From Nitrosomonas ureae (GTDB lineage Bacteria; Pseudomonadota; Gammaproteobacteria; Burkholderiales; Nitrosomonadaceae): a stretch of DNA of 64,000 nucleotides. This document shows, piece by piece, positions 27,909 to 37,224 of the stretch (positions within the stretch are counted from its first letter, which is position 1; the number at the start of each line of letters is the position of its first letter). The notes below the pieces were generated by a model. The model saw only the letters and a program-made list of their open reading frames with translations, had not been told where the DNA came from and did not search any database. The stretch covers positions 1 to 64,000 of the forward strand of contig NZ_FNUX01000003.1 of NCBI RefSeq assembly GCF_900108305.1, written 5' to 3'. The position numbers and the translations under genes are program-made.

Positions 27909-29303
27909 ATGCATATTCACATCGTTGGGATTTGTGGCACTTTCATGGGAGGCATTGCAGCCATTGCACGAGAGTCCGGGTATAAGGTAACAGGTTGCGA
28001 TCAAGATGTTTATCCGCCGATGAGTACACAGCTTGAATCTCAAGGGATAGAATTAATATCGGGTTATTCAATCGAGCAAATCCAGCTTCAACCGGATATA
28101 TTTGTAATTGGTAATGTGATTACCCGCGGAAACCCGCTGATGGAAGAAATTCTCAATCGGAATTTACCTTATATTTCCGGTCCGCAGTGGTTATCAGAAA
28201 ATATTTTGAGGCATCGCTGGGTGCTTGCCGTTGCCGGTACGCACGGCAAAACCACAACCAGTTCGATGCTAGCCTGGATATTAGATTACGCTGGATTAAA
28301 CCCAGGCTTTCTGATTGGTGGAATTCCCGAGAATTTTGGCCTATCTGCAAGAATTGGAATTATTCGACCGGAACACGCACGGGATTCTGAGTCAAATTCA
28401 GCTGAAATTTCACCATTCTTCGTTATTGAAGCAGACGAATATGATACGGCTTTCTTTGATAAACGTTCTAAATTTGTTCATTATCATCCCAGAACCGCAA
28501 TATTAAATAATATTGAATATGATCATGCGGATATCTTTCCTGATCTTTCAGCCATCAAACGTCAATTTCATCACTTTGTACGAATTATTCCCAATAACGG
28601 CTTGATCATAGCCAATGGAAGAGATGAGAATATAAAACAAGTTTTGACACAAGGCCGCTGGACCCCTCTAGAGGAATTTGGAACTGAGGCTGATTGGAGT
28701 GCTCAATTGCTTGCAAATAATGAAATGGATATTTATTTTGATCGAATCCATCAGGGTTGTTTACAATGGGATTTATTAGGTGAGCATAATCGCATGAATG
28801 CTCTGGCAGCATTAATCGCTGCCAGGCATGCCGGAGTACCGATCGAAACAGGAATTGCAGCATTATCAGAATTCAAAAGTGTTAAACGTCGCATGGAGAA
28901 ACGCGGCACCGTCAACGGCGTTACGGTTTATGATGATTTTGCGCATCACCCTACTGCAATTCAAACAACATTAAATGGCTTAAGAACCCATGTTGGTCAA
29001 AAAAGAATTATTGCGGTACTCGAACCTCGCTCTAATACGATGAAAATGGGTGTTTGGAAAGATTATCTTGCGCAAAGTCTGCAAGAAGCAGATCATGTTT
29101 TTTGCTTTGCGCGTGACTCGCAATGGGCAAAATCAACTCTCAGCATGTTAAACAATCGAGTCGATTACTGCGATGATTTAAATCAGCTAATACAAAATAT
29201 CGCAGCAATTACAAAACCTGGGGATCAGGTCTTGATCATGAGCAATGGCGACTTTGGCGGCATTCATGATAAATTATTATCGATCTTACAAGAAAACCAG
29301 TGA
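27909..29303 (+). CDS. mpl: Murein peptide ligase Mpl
   Basis: Mpl joins recycled L-Ala-D-Glu-mDAP tripeptide to UDP-MurNAc, returning it to peptidoglycan synthesis. The 464-residue protein has the N-terminal Rossmann segment MHIHIVGICGTFMGGIAA, the ATP loop AGTHGKTTTSSM, the Mur-ligase acidic segment EADEYDTAFFDKRSKF, NIEYDHADIF, and the C-terminal YDDFAHHPTAI segment. The length is normal for the family. Confidence 0.95.
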   Translation: MHIHIVGICGTFMGGIAAIARESGYKVTGCDQDVYPPMSTQLESQGIELISGYSIEQIQLQPDIFVIGNVITRGNPLMEEILNRNLPYISGPQWLSENILRHRWVLAVAGTHGKTTTSSMLAWILDYAGLNPGFLIGGIPENFGLSARIGIIRPEHARDSESNSAEISPFFVIEADEYDTAFFDKRSKFVHYHPRTAILNNIEYDHADIFPDLSAIKRQFHHFVRIIPNNGLIIANGRDENIKQVLTQGRWTPLEEFGTEADWSAQLLANNEMDIYFDRIHQGCLQWDLLGEHNRMNALAALIAARHAGVPIETGIAALSEFKSVKRRMEKRGTVNGVTVYDDFAHHPTAIQTTLNGLRTHVGQKRIIAVLEPRSNTMKMGVWKDYLAQSLQEADHVFCFARDSQWAKSTLSMLNNRVDYCDDLNQLIQNIAAITKPGDQVLIMSNGDFGGIHDKLLSILQENQ

Positions 29304-29341
29304 TATCTTCTGGTGCAGGTATCGAAACAGGTTAGCGATAT

Positions 29342-29869
29342 CTACTCGCCCTCAAATTCACATAATGCAAAGACTCTATGTCCGAGCTTCTCCAGGCGAG
29401 CTCTCCCTCCCACTTCTGGTAAATCAATAACGAAACAACACTCCACGATTTCCCCGCCCATATCTTCTACAAGTCCTACAGCCGCTTCCGCAGTCCCGCC
29501 GGTTGCAATCAGGTCATCAATCAAAAGTATTTGATCTCCCGGTTGAATTGCATCCACGTGGATTTCAATACGGTCACTGCCATATTCTAATTGGTAGTCT
29601 CTTCCCAATGTTTCCGCAGGAAGCTTATTTTGTTTGCGGATAGGTACAAATCCTTTGCCCAATTGATACGCAACCGGCGCCCCAATGATGAATCCACGCG
29701 ACTCAATCCCAGCCACCTTATCAATCGTGACTGCATCATAACGGTTAGCAATCCCCTGTATTGTGGTATACAACCCGCAAGGGTCCTTTAATAGTGTTGT
29801 GATATCACGAAACATGATTCCATGCCGTGGATAATTCGGGATGGTGCGGATACGAGATTTAATCGGCAT
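29342..29869 (-). CDS. apt: Adenine phosphoribosyltransferase
   Basis: Apt turns adenine and PRPP into AMP. The 175-residue protein has the N-terminal [18 protein letters not shown] block, the [17 protein letters not shown] base-binding segment and the PRPP motif [17 protein letters not shown]. It ends 38 bases from the convergent mpl stop. Together with hpt and the methylthio-nucleoside phosphorylase it gives this stretch three purine-salvage enzymes. Confidence 0.95.
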   Translation of the reverse strand: MPIKSRIRTIPNYPRHGIMFRDITTLLKDPCGLYTTIQGIANRYDAVTIDKVAGIESRGFIIGAPVAYQLGKGFVPIRKQNKLPAETLGRDYQLEYGSDRIEIHVDAIQPGDQILLIDDLIATGGTAEAAVGLVEDMGGEIVECCFVIDLPEVGGRARLEKLGHRVFALCEFEGE

Positions 29870-29932
29870 AAAGTTTGAATATATTCGATTGTATTTAAAA
29901 ATAAAGCGATCAACGTCTTACCAGTAAACAAA

Positions 29933-29963
29933 AAGGCCCCGACCCATTACAGGTCAAGGCCTT
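29933..29963 (-). terminator. Rho-independent terminator of nirK
   Basis: On the minus strand AAGGCC-TT-GACC, a loop, GGTC-GG-GGCCTT forms a GC-rich interrupted stem, followed directly by TTTTTGTTTA. It lies 36 bases after the nirK stop codon and before apt, so nirK is a single-gene transcription unit. Confidence 0.8.
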
Positions 29964-29998
29964 CCGATGTGACTTCAACAATTACACTAAATCAAATC

Positions 29999-31099
29999 TT
30001 AGTGATCCATTGCAGCGTCTTTATTAAAGCTCTTTGGCGCTTTAAGCTGGATCATGAGATCATCATCCCATTTTCCTTCAACATTCATGTGCAGTGCAGC
30101 ACCCAGCAATACAGCTTCAATCAGGTTATGATTCAAATATACGTATAATCCTGGTTGCTTGAATTCATACGCAGCAGCAACTGCACCACCGGCTGCAACA
30201 AACCAAGTTTCCTGATTGGTAGCAGGCGTATCGTTGAATGAACCTTCTGGCCAAAACAGATCAGCATGGCCGCCGATCAAGTGCGGATAGGAAGCGCGAT
30301 TAGATTGTGAATGGATAAACAATACCTTATCGCCCACTTTAGCTTTCAGTGCATTGTCACCGGTAATCGCACCAACTGCACCGTTGAATACCACGTGAGT
30401 TGGAATGAGTCCTTTAGCTACTTCCAACATGTCTGCCATGCCTTCGGCTGGTGAACCATAGGTTTTGAAGTTGCCTTTGTCGTCTTTAGGCAGATAGAAA
30501 TCTTGTTCGCCAATGTAAAAAGCTTTGTCATATTTGTATGGCTTGCCTTTCGCATCTTTCAGACCATCTTTTGGTAAAACCATAACGGCACCATTCATGC
30601 CAGAAATAACGTGGAATGGAATCATGGTTCCGCCTGGTGCGCAGTGGTAAACAAACACACCTGCTTTAGTCGCTTTCCAGCGTAAAACCACTTCTTCACC
30701 CGGTTGCACCAATGTTAAGCCAGCACCACCCAATGCGCCGGTTGCTGCGTGGAAATCCACATTATGAGCCAACGTGCTTTCTTTTGGATTAACCAATGTC
30801 AGTTCAACATAGTCGCCTTCATGAACAACGATGAGCGGACCAGGAATACTGCCATTGAAAGTCAGACCCCAGACTTTTGCACCTGGCGCAACTTCCATCA
30901 GTTTTTCTGTGGTTTCCATGCGTACTTCAACGATTTTTGGTCCTTTAGAAACCTGATCATGCACAGGTACATTCGGTGGAGCCACCAATTCTTGTTTTAC
31001 ACGTGGTAATTTTGAAAGGTCCGGAGCGGCCACAACTGCTTGCGTTGCGCCGAAACAGAGCAATCCTAATCCTACTACTGCCTGAACAGCTTTAATCAT
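29999..31099 (-). CDS. nirK: Copper-containing nitrite reductase NirK
   Basis: NirK reduces nitrite to nitric oxide in the periplasm. The 366-residue protein has a signal peptide (residues 1-25) and two cupredoxin domains. All copper ligands are visible: type 1 by H112, C153, H163 and M168; type 2 by H117, H152 and H324. The catalytic D115 and H278 are also present. The ATG at 31099 follows a strong GGAGGGAG site. The gene stands alone with its own promoter and terminator, unlike the ncgABC-nirK cluster described for N. europaea. In ammonia oxidisers NirK helps tolerate nitrite and takes part in NO metabolism. Confidence 0.96.
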   Translation of the reverse strand: MIKAVQAVVGLGLLCFGATQAVVAAPDLSKLPRVKQELVAPPNVPVHDQVSKGPKIVEVRMETTEKLMEVAPGAKVWGLTFNGSIPGPLIVVHEGDYVELTLVNPKESTLAHNVDFHAATGALGGAGLTLVQPGEEVVLRWKATKAGVFVYHCAPGGTMIPFHVISGMNGAVMVLPKDGLKDAKGKPYKYDKAFYIGEQDFYLPKDDKGNFKTYGSPAEGMADMLEVAKGLIPTHVVFNGAVGAITGDNALKAKVGDKVLFIHSQSNRASYPHLIGGHADLFWPEGSFNDTPATNQETWFVAAGGAVAAAYEFKQPGLYVYLNHNLIEAVLLGAALHMNVEGKWDDDLMIQLKAPKSFNKDAAMDH

Positions 31100-31225
31100 A
31101 TCTCCCTCCATAAATGATGAACTTTGCGCTTTTTGTATACGCCATTCTTAATTCGTTGAGACAATCTCAAATTGCTTCAACATCTTCCCTTTTCTGAACC
31201 GCAAGAGTAAAGGGCAGCGGGGGCA

Positions 31226-31254
31226 ACTATACACTTTCTTCGTTGTACTGTCTA
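31226..31254 (-). promoter_or_regulatory. Sigma-70 promoter of nirK
   Basis: On the minus strand TAGACA and TATAGT are separated by exactly 17 bases. The -10 hexamer lies about 127 bases upstream of the nirK ATG, which leaves a 5' leader of about 120 bases. No clear repressor palindrome overlaps it. Confidence 0.55.
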
Positions 31255-31759
31255 TTTTTGCCTAACGTAAACTACTGAAATCTTTTTAATAAAGTCACAA
31301 TATGAATAGGGTATTTTCTCATTAATATGAATAAAAAAATAATCCTCCTACCATCGCAATAATCTAATCTCTGCAACAACCAAATCAGCTTACGCGCCTT
31401 TAAGCACAACAATAACGCCACCAATTTCATTCATGTCTCATCGGCAGCCACCAATACTTCGCCTTTTCATCACGGTTACTTCAGCAGCCAGCCCTGCAAA
31501 ATCAGTCTCTCACAAAGCTTTATTGATGACTGCTACCTCCGGCATCCATTAATTGCAAGGAGTCGCGAAAATAATTTTCATGATCGCTCTCCGTTTCACC
31601 GGCTACCTTATGATAGAAGCCGCATAATAAAAATTGACAGTACTGCCGCTACCAGAACACGCCGGGGAAAAACTTTCCACTAATCCTACCGCGCTTGCTT
31701 GCGTCGCTCCAAAACCAAATATAAAACACTTCAGGATTAGGCTGATCACAATCTATTTA

Positions 31760-31780
31760 AGCCATAATGCTATAATGGCT
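31760..31780 (+). promoter_or_regulatory. Extended -10 promoter of gshA inside an inverted repeat
   Basis: TGCTATAAT at 31768-31776 is a consensus extended -10 element, about 28 bases before the gshA ATG. The -35 region is poor, as is common for extended -10 promoters. The element is framed by AGCCAT and ATGGCT, a perfect 6-base inverted repeat at 31760-31765 and 31775-31780, a possible regulator site. Confidence 0.5.
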
Positions 31781-31803
31781 CTAGTTCAACAATTCAAAGC
31801 AAA

Positions 31804-33099
31804 ATGCCAGTACCTCATCTTTCCACAGCCCTGCGCGGCCCTATCCTTGACCTCGAAAATCGTATCATTAATGCCATGCCAACCATTGAACATTGGATGA
31901 GGGGCAAATGGCGCGAGTATACAGTGCCATTTTACTGTTCCGTAGATTTACGTAACAGCGGTTTTAAACTGGCGCCCGTTGATACCAATTTGTTTCCCGG
32001 TGGGTTCAACAATCTAAATCCGGACTTCATTCCTTTATGTGTACAAGCGATGATGAATGCAATCGAAAAGATATGTCCGGATACGCATAGCTTATTGTTG
32101 ATTCCGGAAAACCACACACGCAATATTTTTTATCTGCAAAACATTGCCACCTTGCAAAATATTATGCAACGGGCCGGACTGAATGTCCGTATTGGCACCT
32201 TATTGCCGGAAGTGACTACAGCCATCGATATTGATCTTCCCGATGGGCAATCTATACAGCTTGAACCGATTGTGAGGAAAAACAATCAATTGGGTGTAGA
32301 AAATTTTCAACCCTGCGCTGTGTTGCTTAACAATGATCTATCCACAGGCATTCCGGAGATTTTACAAAATCTGAATCAAATTGTGATTCCTCCTTTGCAT
32401 GCCGGCTGGGCAACGCGCCTAAAATCTAATCATTTTGCCGCTTATGATCGCATTGCTCTGGAATTTGCGGATTTGATTGGCATTGATCCTTGGTTAATCA
32501 ATCCACGTTTTAGCTCATGTGGAGAAATTAATTTTCATGAAAAACAAGGTGAGGAATGCGTAGCAGCGGCTGTTGACCGCATTATCTCGGTGATCAGGAA
32601 AAAGTATCAACAATATGGTGTTAAGGAAGATCCTTTCGTCATTGTCAAAGCCGATTCGGGAACTTATGGAATGGGAATCATGACAGTAAAAAACGGCACC
32701 GAAATTTTTAAGCTAAACCGCAAACAGCGGAATAAAATGGCCGTAGTGAAAGAAGGATTGCAAGTTTCCCATGTGCTGGTACAAGAAGGCGTTTATACAT
32801 TTGAAACGATCAATCAAGCGGTAGCGGAACCCGTTATCTATATGATAGATCGCCACGTCGTCGGAGGTTTTTATCGCGTTCATACCGGACGCGGTATCGA
32901 CGAAAACCTTAATGCTCCCGGCATGCATTTTGTTCCTTTGGCATTTGAAACCACTTGCCTGGAGCCGAACGCCTCCCAATCTAATATCATTCCGAATCGT
33001 TTTTATGCCTATGGCGTTGTAGCGCGTTTGGCGTTACTAGCCGCAGCATTGGAATTGCAGCAAACCGATACCTCGGATGCGAAATTAAGTTCCGCTTAA
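31804..33099 (+). CDS. gshA: Glutamate-cysteine ligase (ATP-grasp-like type)
   Basis: This enzyme makes gamma-glutamylcysteine, the first step of glutathione synthesis. The 431-residue protein belongs to the proteobacterial GshA group found in many betaproteobacteria, distinct from the E. coli family. Family landmarks include YTVPFYCSVDLRNSGFKLAP, DTNLFPGGFNNL, VKADSGTYGMGIMTV and GGFYRVHTGRGIDENLNAPG. Only a weak AAAGCA precedes the ATG. gshB follows 8 bases later, so both steps of the pathway form one operon. Confidence 0.93.
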   Translation: MPVPHLSTALRGPILDLENRIINAMPTIEHWMRGKWREYTVPFYCSVDLRNSGFKLAPVDTNLFPGGFNNLNPDFIPLCVQAMMNAIEKICPDTHSLLLIPENHTRNIFYLQNIATLQNIMQRAGLNVRIGTLLPEVTTAIDIDLPDGQSIQLEPIVRKNNQLGVENFQPCAVLLNNDLSTGIPEILQNLNQIVIPPLHAGWATRLKSNHFAAYDRIALEFADLIGIDPWLINPRFSSCGEINFHEKQGEECVAAAVDRIISVIRKKYQQYGVKEDPFVIVKADSGTYGMGIMTVKNGTEIFKLNRKQRNKMAVVKEGLQVSHVLVQEGVYTFETINQAVAEPVIYMIDRHVVGGFYRVHTGRGIDENLNAPGMHFVPLAFETTCLEPNASQSNIIPNRFYAYGVVARLALLAAALELQQTDTSDAKLSSA

Positions 33100-33107
33100 A
33101 TTCCGCT

Positions 33108-34082
33108 ATGAAGCTTGCCTTTATCATTGATCCGCTGGATTCCATCAAAACGCATAAGGACACCAGCTATGCTCTGATCCATGAAGCAGTCGCTCGAAAC
33201 CATCAGATATATGTACTTTATCAACAGGATATCGCATTAATCAACCAAATTGTCACAGGCTTCTCACGCGCACTGTCACTCACAGGCTCATCATCTGTGG
33301 ATGATCCGTGGTACAGCATCAGTGATATCTCGGCCATCCCTTTACGCGAATTCGACGCTGTATTAATGCGTAAAGACCCACCGTTTGATATGGAATACAT
33401 TTACAGCACGTACTTGCTGGAATTAGCTGAGACCCAGGGTGCCTGGGTAATCAACAGCCCCAGGAGTATCCGCGATTACAACGAAAAATTTGCCATCACT
33501 AAATTTCCGCAATTTATTACTCCTACGCTAGTAACCAGCCAGGCACATTTAATTAGAGAATTTCTTATTATTCATAAAGATATTATATTAAAACCACTGG
33601 ATGGCATGGGTGGTGCCAACGTGTTTCGTATCCATCTTGCAGACTATAATATCAGCGTGATTCTCGAAATGCTGACTCACTATGGGACGCGAACTATCAT
33701 GGTGCAACGCTTCATTCCTGAAATCGCTCAAGGTGACAAACGCATACTTCTGATTGCAGGCAAAGCGGTACCTTTTGCTTTAGCACGCATTCCTAAACCC
33801 GGTGAAACGCGTGGCAATCTTGCTGCCGGTGGTACGGGAACAACGCAACCCCTCTCTGCGCGCGACAAAGACATTGCAGACTCGCTAGGTCCGGAATTGG
33901 TTAAAAATGGTTTAATGCTGGTTGGATTGGATGTGATTGGTGACTATTTAACAGAGATTAATGTCACCAGCCCTACAGGAATGCAGGAAATCACACAACA
34001 GACCGGATTTAATGTTGCAGCTATGATGCTGGATGCCATAGAGGGACTGTCGGAAAATAGCCAGAACAGCGATTCTCCATAA
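33108..34082 (+). CDS. gshB: Glutathione synthetase
   Basis: GshB adds glycine to gamma-glutamylcysteine. The 324-residue ATP-grasp protein has the N-terminal FIIDPLDSIKTHKDTSYAL segment, RKDPPFDMEYIYSTYLLE, the nucleotide-binding LKPLDGMGGANVFRI, and the metal-binding ITEINVTSPTGMQEI. It ends before a strong symmetric hairpin. Confidence 0.97.
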   Translation: MKLAFIIDPLDSIKTHKDTSYALIHEAVARNHQIYVLYQQDIALINQIVTGFSRALSLTGSSSVDDPWYSISDISAIPLREFDAVLMRKDPPFDMEYIYSTYLLELAETQGAWVINSPRSIRDYNEKFAITKFPQFITPTLVTSQAHLIREFLIIHKDIILKPLDGMGGANVFRIHLADYNISVILEMLTHYGTRTIMVQRFIPEIAQGDKRILLIAGKAVPFALARIPKPGETRGNLAAGGTGTTQPLSARDKDIADSLGPELVKNGLMLVGLDVIGDYLTEINVTSPTGMQEITQQTGFNVAAMMLDAIEGLSENSQNSDSP

Positions 34083-34174
34083 ATAAATTACCGATAAAAT
34101 AATTACTTGAAAATATCATTTATCTCGAAAATTCTATTTTCCGATAACTCCATAGAAGAAAACAGCTATTGATA

Positions 34175-34208
34175 ATCAAAATCACCATCTTTAGATGGTG
34201 ATTTTGAT
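34175..34208. terminator. Perfect 15-bp hairpin between convergent genes
   Basis: ATCAAAATCACCATC, loop TTTA, GATGGTGATTTTGAT is a perfect inverted repeat. It lies between the 3' ends of gshB and the DUF4832 gene, the place for a bidirectional terminator. The stem contains AAAA/TTTT rather than a separate U tract. Confidence 0.65.
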
Positions 34209-34258
34209 CAAATTTGTTGAATTAAAGACGGCAATAATACTTGGCAATACCCCTAATT

Positions 34259-36724
34259 CTATTTCACCTTCCAAGACAGAAAATTTGCCCAGCTATAGAA
34301 TTGATTATTTCCATTTTTGAATCCACGTATCCGAACACGGCTTTTACCATCGGATGAAAGGTAAGCTTGCGGAGCCGCGAGGGTTATCCGAACCATTACA
34401 TCATCGGTATTATCTACGCTACGAGTATCCATCAGATCCCAGTTTGCACTATTATAGTTGTACAAATAGACTTCCTGTTTCACTTTTTTCTTGGAATATT
34501 GTCCCCCATAGATTAAGTTGAGTTCCGAAATCCTGTCTGGTGGAAGAGCTGTGATGGTAGTCGATGCGTACCAGTCGGTGGCTTTGCCACCAGATGTATT
34601 GAGAGCTTTGACATCATAGGTATCAGCATCGCTATTTATTAAACTAGCGAGGCTCCCTGTGTCATATTTTCCAACTATAATCCCAACTTTGTCTGCATAA
34701 TAAATAGGGGGTTCAGCGATAGATGTGTGATTTAGCTTGTTATAACCTGTCGCCGCTTCCCAACTGTTTGTATTAGCTAGTTGAATAGCATACTCCGGCC
34801 TTGGGTATAGCTTAGGCTCTGGATCGGGTAAATTAAGCAGTAACTCATAATCACCCGCTGGAAAATTCGCTGGAATACTAACCTCACCGGCAATAGTATG
34901 TATCGCACCAGGTAACCAAAGCCTTGGGTCAGTTGACAACTTAAACGCATGCACTGAACCACCGGTGTGTCGCAAGATTAACTCTGCCGCACGTGGATTA
35001 ATCGGTGCAGAAAACCCTTCATTCTTTAGCTGTAAACTGAATTTGAATTTATTGCCGGGTATGATTTGGTTATCGAAAACGCTTTGCAAAAGAATAAAGC
35101 GATAGCCCAACCGCTTCTCGATTTCAGCATAGCAACTACCATCTACCCATTTCCGCAATAGCGGCTTATACCAATCCAGATTGAGAAACGACCAATGAAA
35201 CCTAGCTAGTTCATTTAATGCAGTCGCACAGTTAAGCCGACTAGGATCCGGATCGAAAAGAGAATTATAGTCGCACGTTTCGCCACTCATAGGCACCCAT
35301 TTTGTATCCTCCTCAAGATAAGAATACTCAGAAGCGTTAGCAAATGTTCCACCATCCGATTTACTAGAAACAAAACAATCGTTATGATGCCCGATACGAG
35401 CCAAGTAGGAACCATTATGCGCCGCAGCTAGATCTACCGGCGAGGTATTATTGAGTATATTTTGCTTGTAACGCGGTGTTCTGAGTTGGATCATACGATT
35501 GGCAGGTAACATATCAAGCATGCCAAAAACTACATCGGCGCGATCATTCCAGTCCGCATCGGGTTGAAAATGGTCCGAATACCACCATTCCCCCCAAAGA
35601 CCAATGAAGCCAGCCTCCATTACGGCAATCAAATCACTATTATTGTTGAGCGTACTAGATAATTGGTTTAAATGGGATAATATCCTTTCTTTGGATGCAT
35701 CATTATAAGGCGGAGTTAGGTTTGGTCCCGAAGATTCAGAATAAGAAAATCGAGGAATCACTTTTAATCCTGCTTGGCGGATTTTATTAAAATCAGCTTG
35801 CATCAAATCCAGATACTGTTGACTGATATCACTGTTTACAAAATCCTCAAGATAGAAATAGCGGTGAATTAGACTAATTCCCTCGTTTTTACGGTAACAC
35901 TGCAGAGTGGCCAAATCGAGCGGTTTATAATTGCCAGATTTCACTTTAGCGCTTGCAAAGAATCCGCGTTCAGGATTTGCAATAACTCCATTTATTGGCG
36001 TGTAATCAAATCGATACGTATTAAAATCGCCTGTATCTCCCTGAAAACCACTATCTGGATAGAAATCTATGATAGCCGTCGAATGATCGGCCCAAGCAAC
36101 CCAATTAAAACTGGGCACCCCATTACCAAAGATATTCAGGTCAGAAATTCTAATACTGAAATCAATATCTCTTCCACCGTCAGCTAATGCTTTATCATTA
36201 ACCGGATAAAAGTCAATTTGCTGCCAACCCCAAGCCTCCTGATGAGGGTCGCCCGTAAATTTAAAAATTGTGATCTTATCCTGCCCACCCTGAATAAGCA
36301 CATCGGCTCCGATCGAAAGTGAATTTCCGGTTCCTCTGTAGCCCGTCGTGGGATCCTTGTCTACATCCACAAGTAAATTATATCGATAGCCATCCGGGAT
36401 AAACGCTGGCCCATCATTCACTTTATAGCGTATATGCAGATCATCGCAATCATGAGCCATGGTAATTGTGTTCCAATCAATATGGCCTGCCTCAGCTTTA
36501 TCTCCAGAGGGGTCGCTTATATATGGCACAGCGGATTCCCATCCTTCACGGTTTCCATCGATGACAATCGATGTTCCTCCAACTTGATTCGAGAGATTCT
36601 GCAGTCCTTCCTGCGTCGAATTGACCTCCTGGACATAACTGCCCCCTACGAGGACTAGCGTAGTAATTGCCAACCACCTACCCAAAAGAGGCATTTGTGC
36701 GGTTTTTAGTTTGTTATTGTTCAT
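34259..36724 (-). CDS. Large secreted DUF4874/DUF4832 protein
   Basis: The protein has 821 residues. A short basic N-terminus and a hydrophobic segment (MPLLGRWLAITTLVLVGGSY) form a signal or anchor. Residues of about 50-240 look like a CBM9-like carbohydrate-binding domain (SIVIDGNREGWESAVPYISD). A DUF4874 block begins with NPERGFF near residue 255, with TIM-barrel-like features (LKVIPRFSYSES; VMEAGFIGLWGEWWYSDH), followed by DUF4832 with its Ig-like strands (LKNEGFSAP; FPAGDYELLLNLPDPEP). A C-terminal domain of about 140 residues is unassigned. Function is probably glycan binding or hydrolysis outside the cytoplasm, by analogy with glycoside-hydrolase folds. The second ATG is chosen for spacing to GGGA. 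Confidence 0.75.
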   Translation of the reverse strand: MNNNKLKTAQMPLLGRWLAITTLVLVGGSYVQEVNSTQEGLQNLSNQVGGTSIVIDGNREGWESAVPYISDPSGDKAEAGHIDWNTITMAHDCDDLHIRYKVNDGPAFIPDGYRYNLLVDVDKDPTTGYRGTGNSLSIGADVLIQGGQDKITIFKFTGDPHQEAWGWQQIDFYPVNDKALADGGRDIDFSIRISDLNIFGNGVPSFNWVAWADHSTAIIDFYPDSGFQGDTGDFNTYRFDYTPINGVIANPERGFFASAKVKSGNYKPLDLATLQCYRKNEGISLIHRYFYLEDFVNSDISQQYLDLMQADFNKIRQAGLKVIPRFSYSESSGPNLTPPYNDASKERILSHLNQLSSTLNNNSDLIAVMEAGFIGLWGEWWYSDHFQPDADWNDRADVVFGMLDMLPANRMIQLRTPRYKQNILNNTSPVDLAAAHNGSYLARIGHHNDCFVSSKSDGGTFANASEYSYLEEDTKWVPMSGETCDYNSLFDPDPSRLNCATALNELARFHWSFLNLDWYKPLLRKWVDGSCYAEIEKRLGYRFILLQSVFDNQIIPGNKFKFSLQLKNEGFSAPINPRAAELILRHTGGSVHAFKLSTDPRLWLPGAIHTIAGEVSIPANFPAGDYELLLNLPDPEPKLYPRPEYAIQLANTNSWEAATGYNKLNHTSIAEPPIYYADKVGIIVGKYDTGSLASLINSDADTYDVKALNTSGGKATDWYASTTITALPPDRISELNLIYGGQYSKKKVKQEVYLYNYNSANWDLMDTRSVDNTDDVMVRITLAAPQAYLSSDGKSRVRIRGFKNGNNQFYSWANFLSWKVK

Positions 36725-37224
36725 ATTCATCCCATAACGTTAAGCTCAGCGTCTGCATCATATTGCTGAGAATAAGGACGTTAATCAACAAAAGCTCTAA
36801 AGTTACACGAGATTTAATAGCAAATTTGTTGTTAGCGCTCCGTTTTTTCGGTTCTGTCATAAGTAAGGCGCCCCGCAGCTAGCTGCGGGGCGCCTTACTT
36901 ATGCATTTTATATCTCCTGCAGCCAAGATAGATATAAGTAACTTGTACCAACATTGCACTGAATTTGTCCTAGAATTGTCCTGTAGGAATTAGGGAGTTT
37001 CCGAAGATGTATTTCAGTCAACAACAGTGCAGTGGCTCTTTTAAGTTGAACTGCCCTAGGGTTAGAAGTCTCCGGCAGAACCAGGGATTTATCGGTTATT
37101 ATTACCACCGCCTTGCATAGATACTATGATACAAAACTGCAGCTTATCCAAAATGAAATATTGCCTCAGCCAGGCATCTGTCAGTAAAATCCAATTTCAA
37201 TCCATACAAAAATACCCAATTATC
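36725..37224. other. Divergent intergenic region with a long palindrome
   Basis: This 500-base gap separates the DUF4832 gene from the cyclophilin gene. Its main feature is the 46-bp perfect palindrome listed separately. Open frames (a minus-strand one at 36908-37108, plus-strand extensions before 37225) have no recognisable content and no ribosome sites. Confidence 0.4.
36858..36903. repeat. 46-bp perfect palindrome, GC-rich core
   Basis: The arms meet at 36880/36881 with no unpaired base. The left arm ends in GGCGCCCCGCAGCT and the right arm starts AGCTGCGGGGCGCC, both flanked by AAGTAA/TTACTT. As RNA it would form a stem of about 21 base pairs with a CUAG loop. It lies between divergent genes, so it does not end either of their transcripts. 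It may be a stray terminator, a cruciform-forming site or the remnant of a mobile element. Confidence 0.9.

Larger units (their letters stand above)
31100..31803. other. Divergent nirK-gshA intergenic region
   Basis: This 704-base region carries the nirK promoter near 31226-31254 and the gshA promoter near 31768. The centre (about 31380-31640) has protein-like stretches on the minus strand broken by stops in every frame, which suggests a decayed gene of unknown identity. No NsrR-type palindrome was identified by eye. Confidence 0.4.

Noticed and set aside
31380..31640. Minus-strand stretch with a GSGST-like string considered as a DNA methylase remnant
   Set aside because: The string is too short, out of context and interrupted by stops; it does not support a methylase call.
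31634..31900. Plus-strand ORF of 88 residues overlapping the gshA start
   Set aside because: It runs across the gshA promoter and into gshA in another frame, and has no ribosome site or recognisable content.
36908..37108. Minus-strand ORF of 66 residues next to the long palindrome
   Set aside because: No signal, motif or ribosome site; composition looks random.
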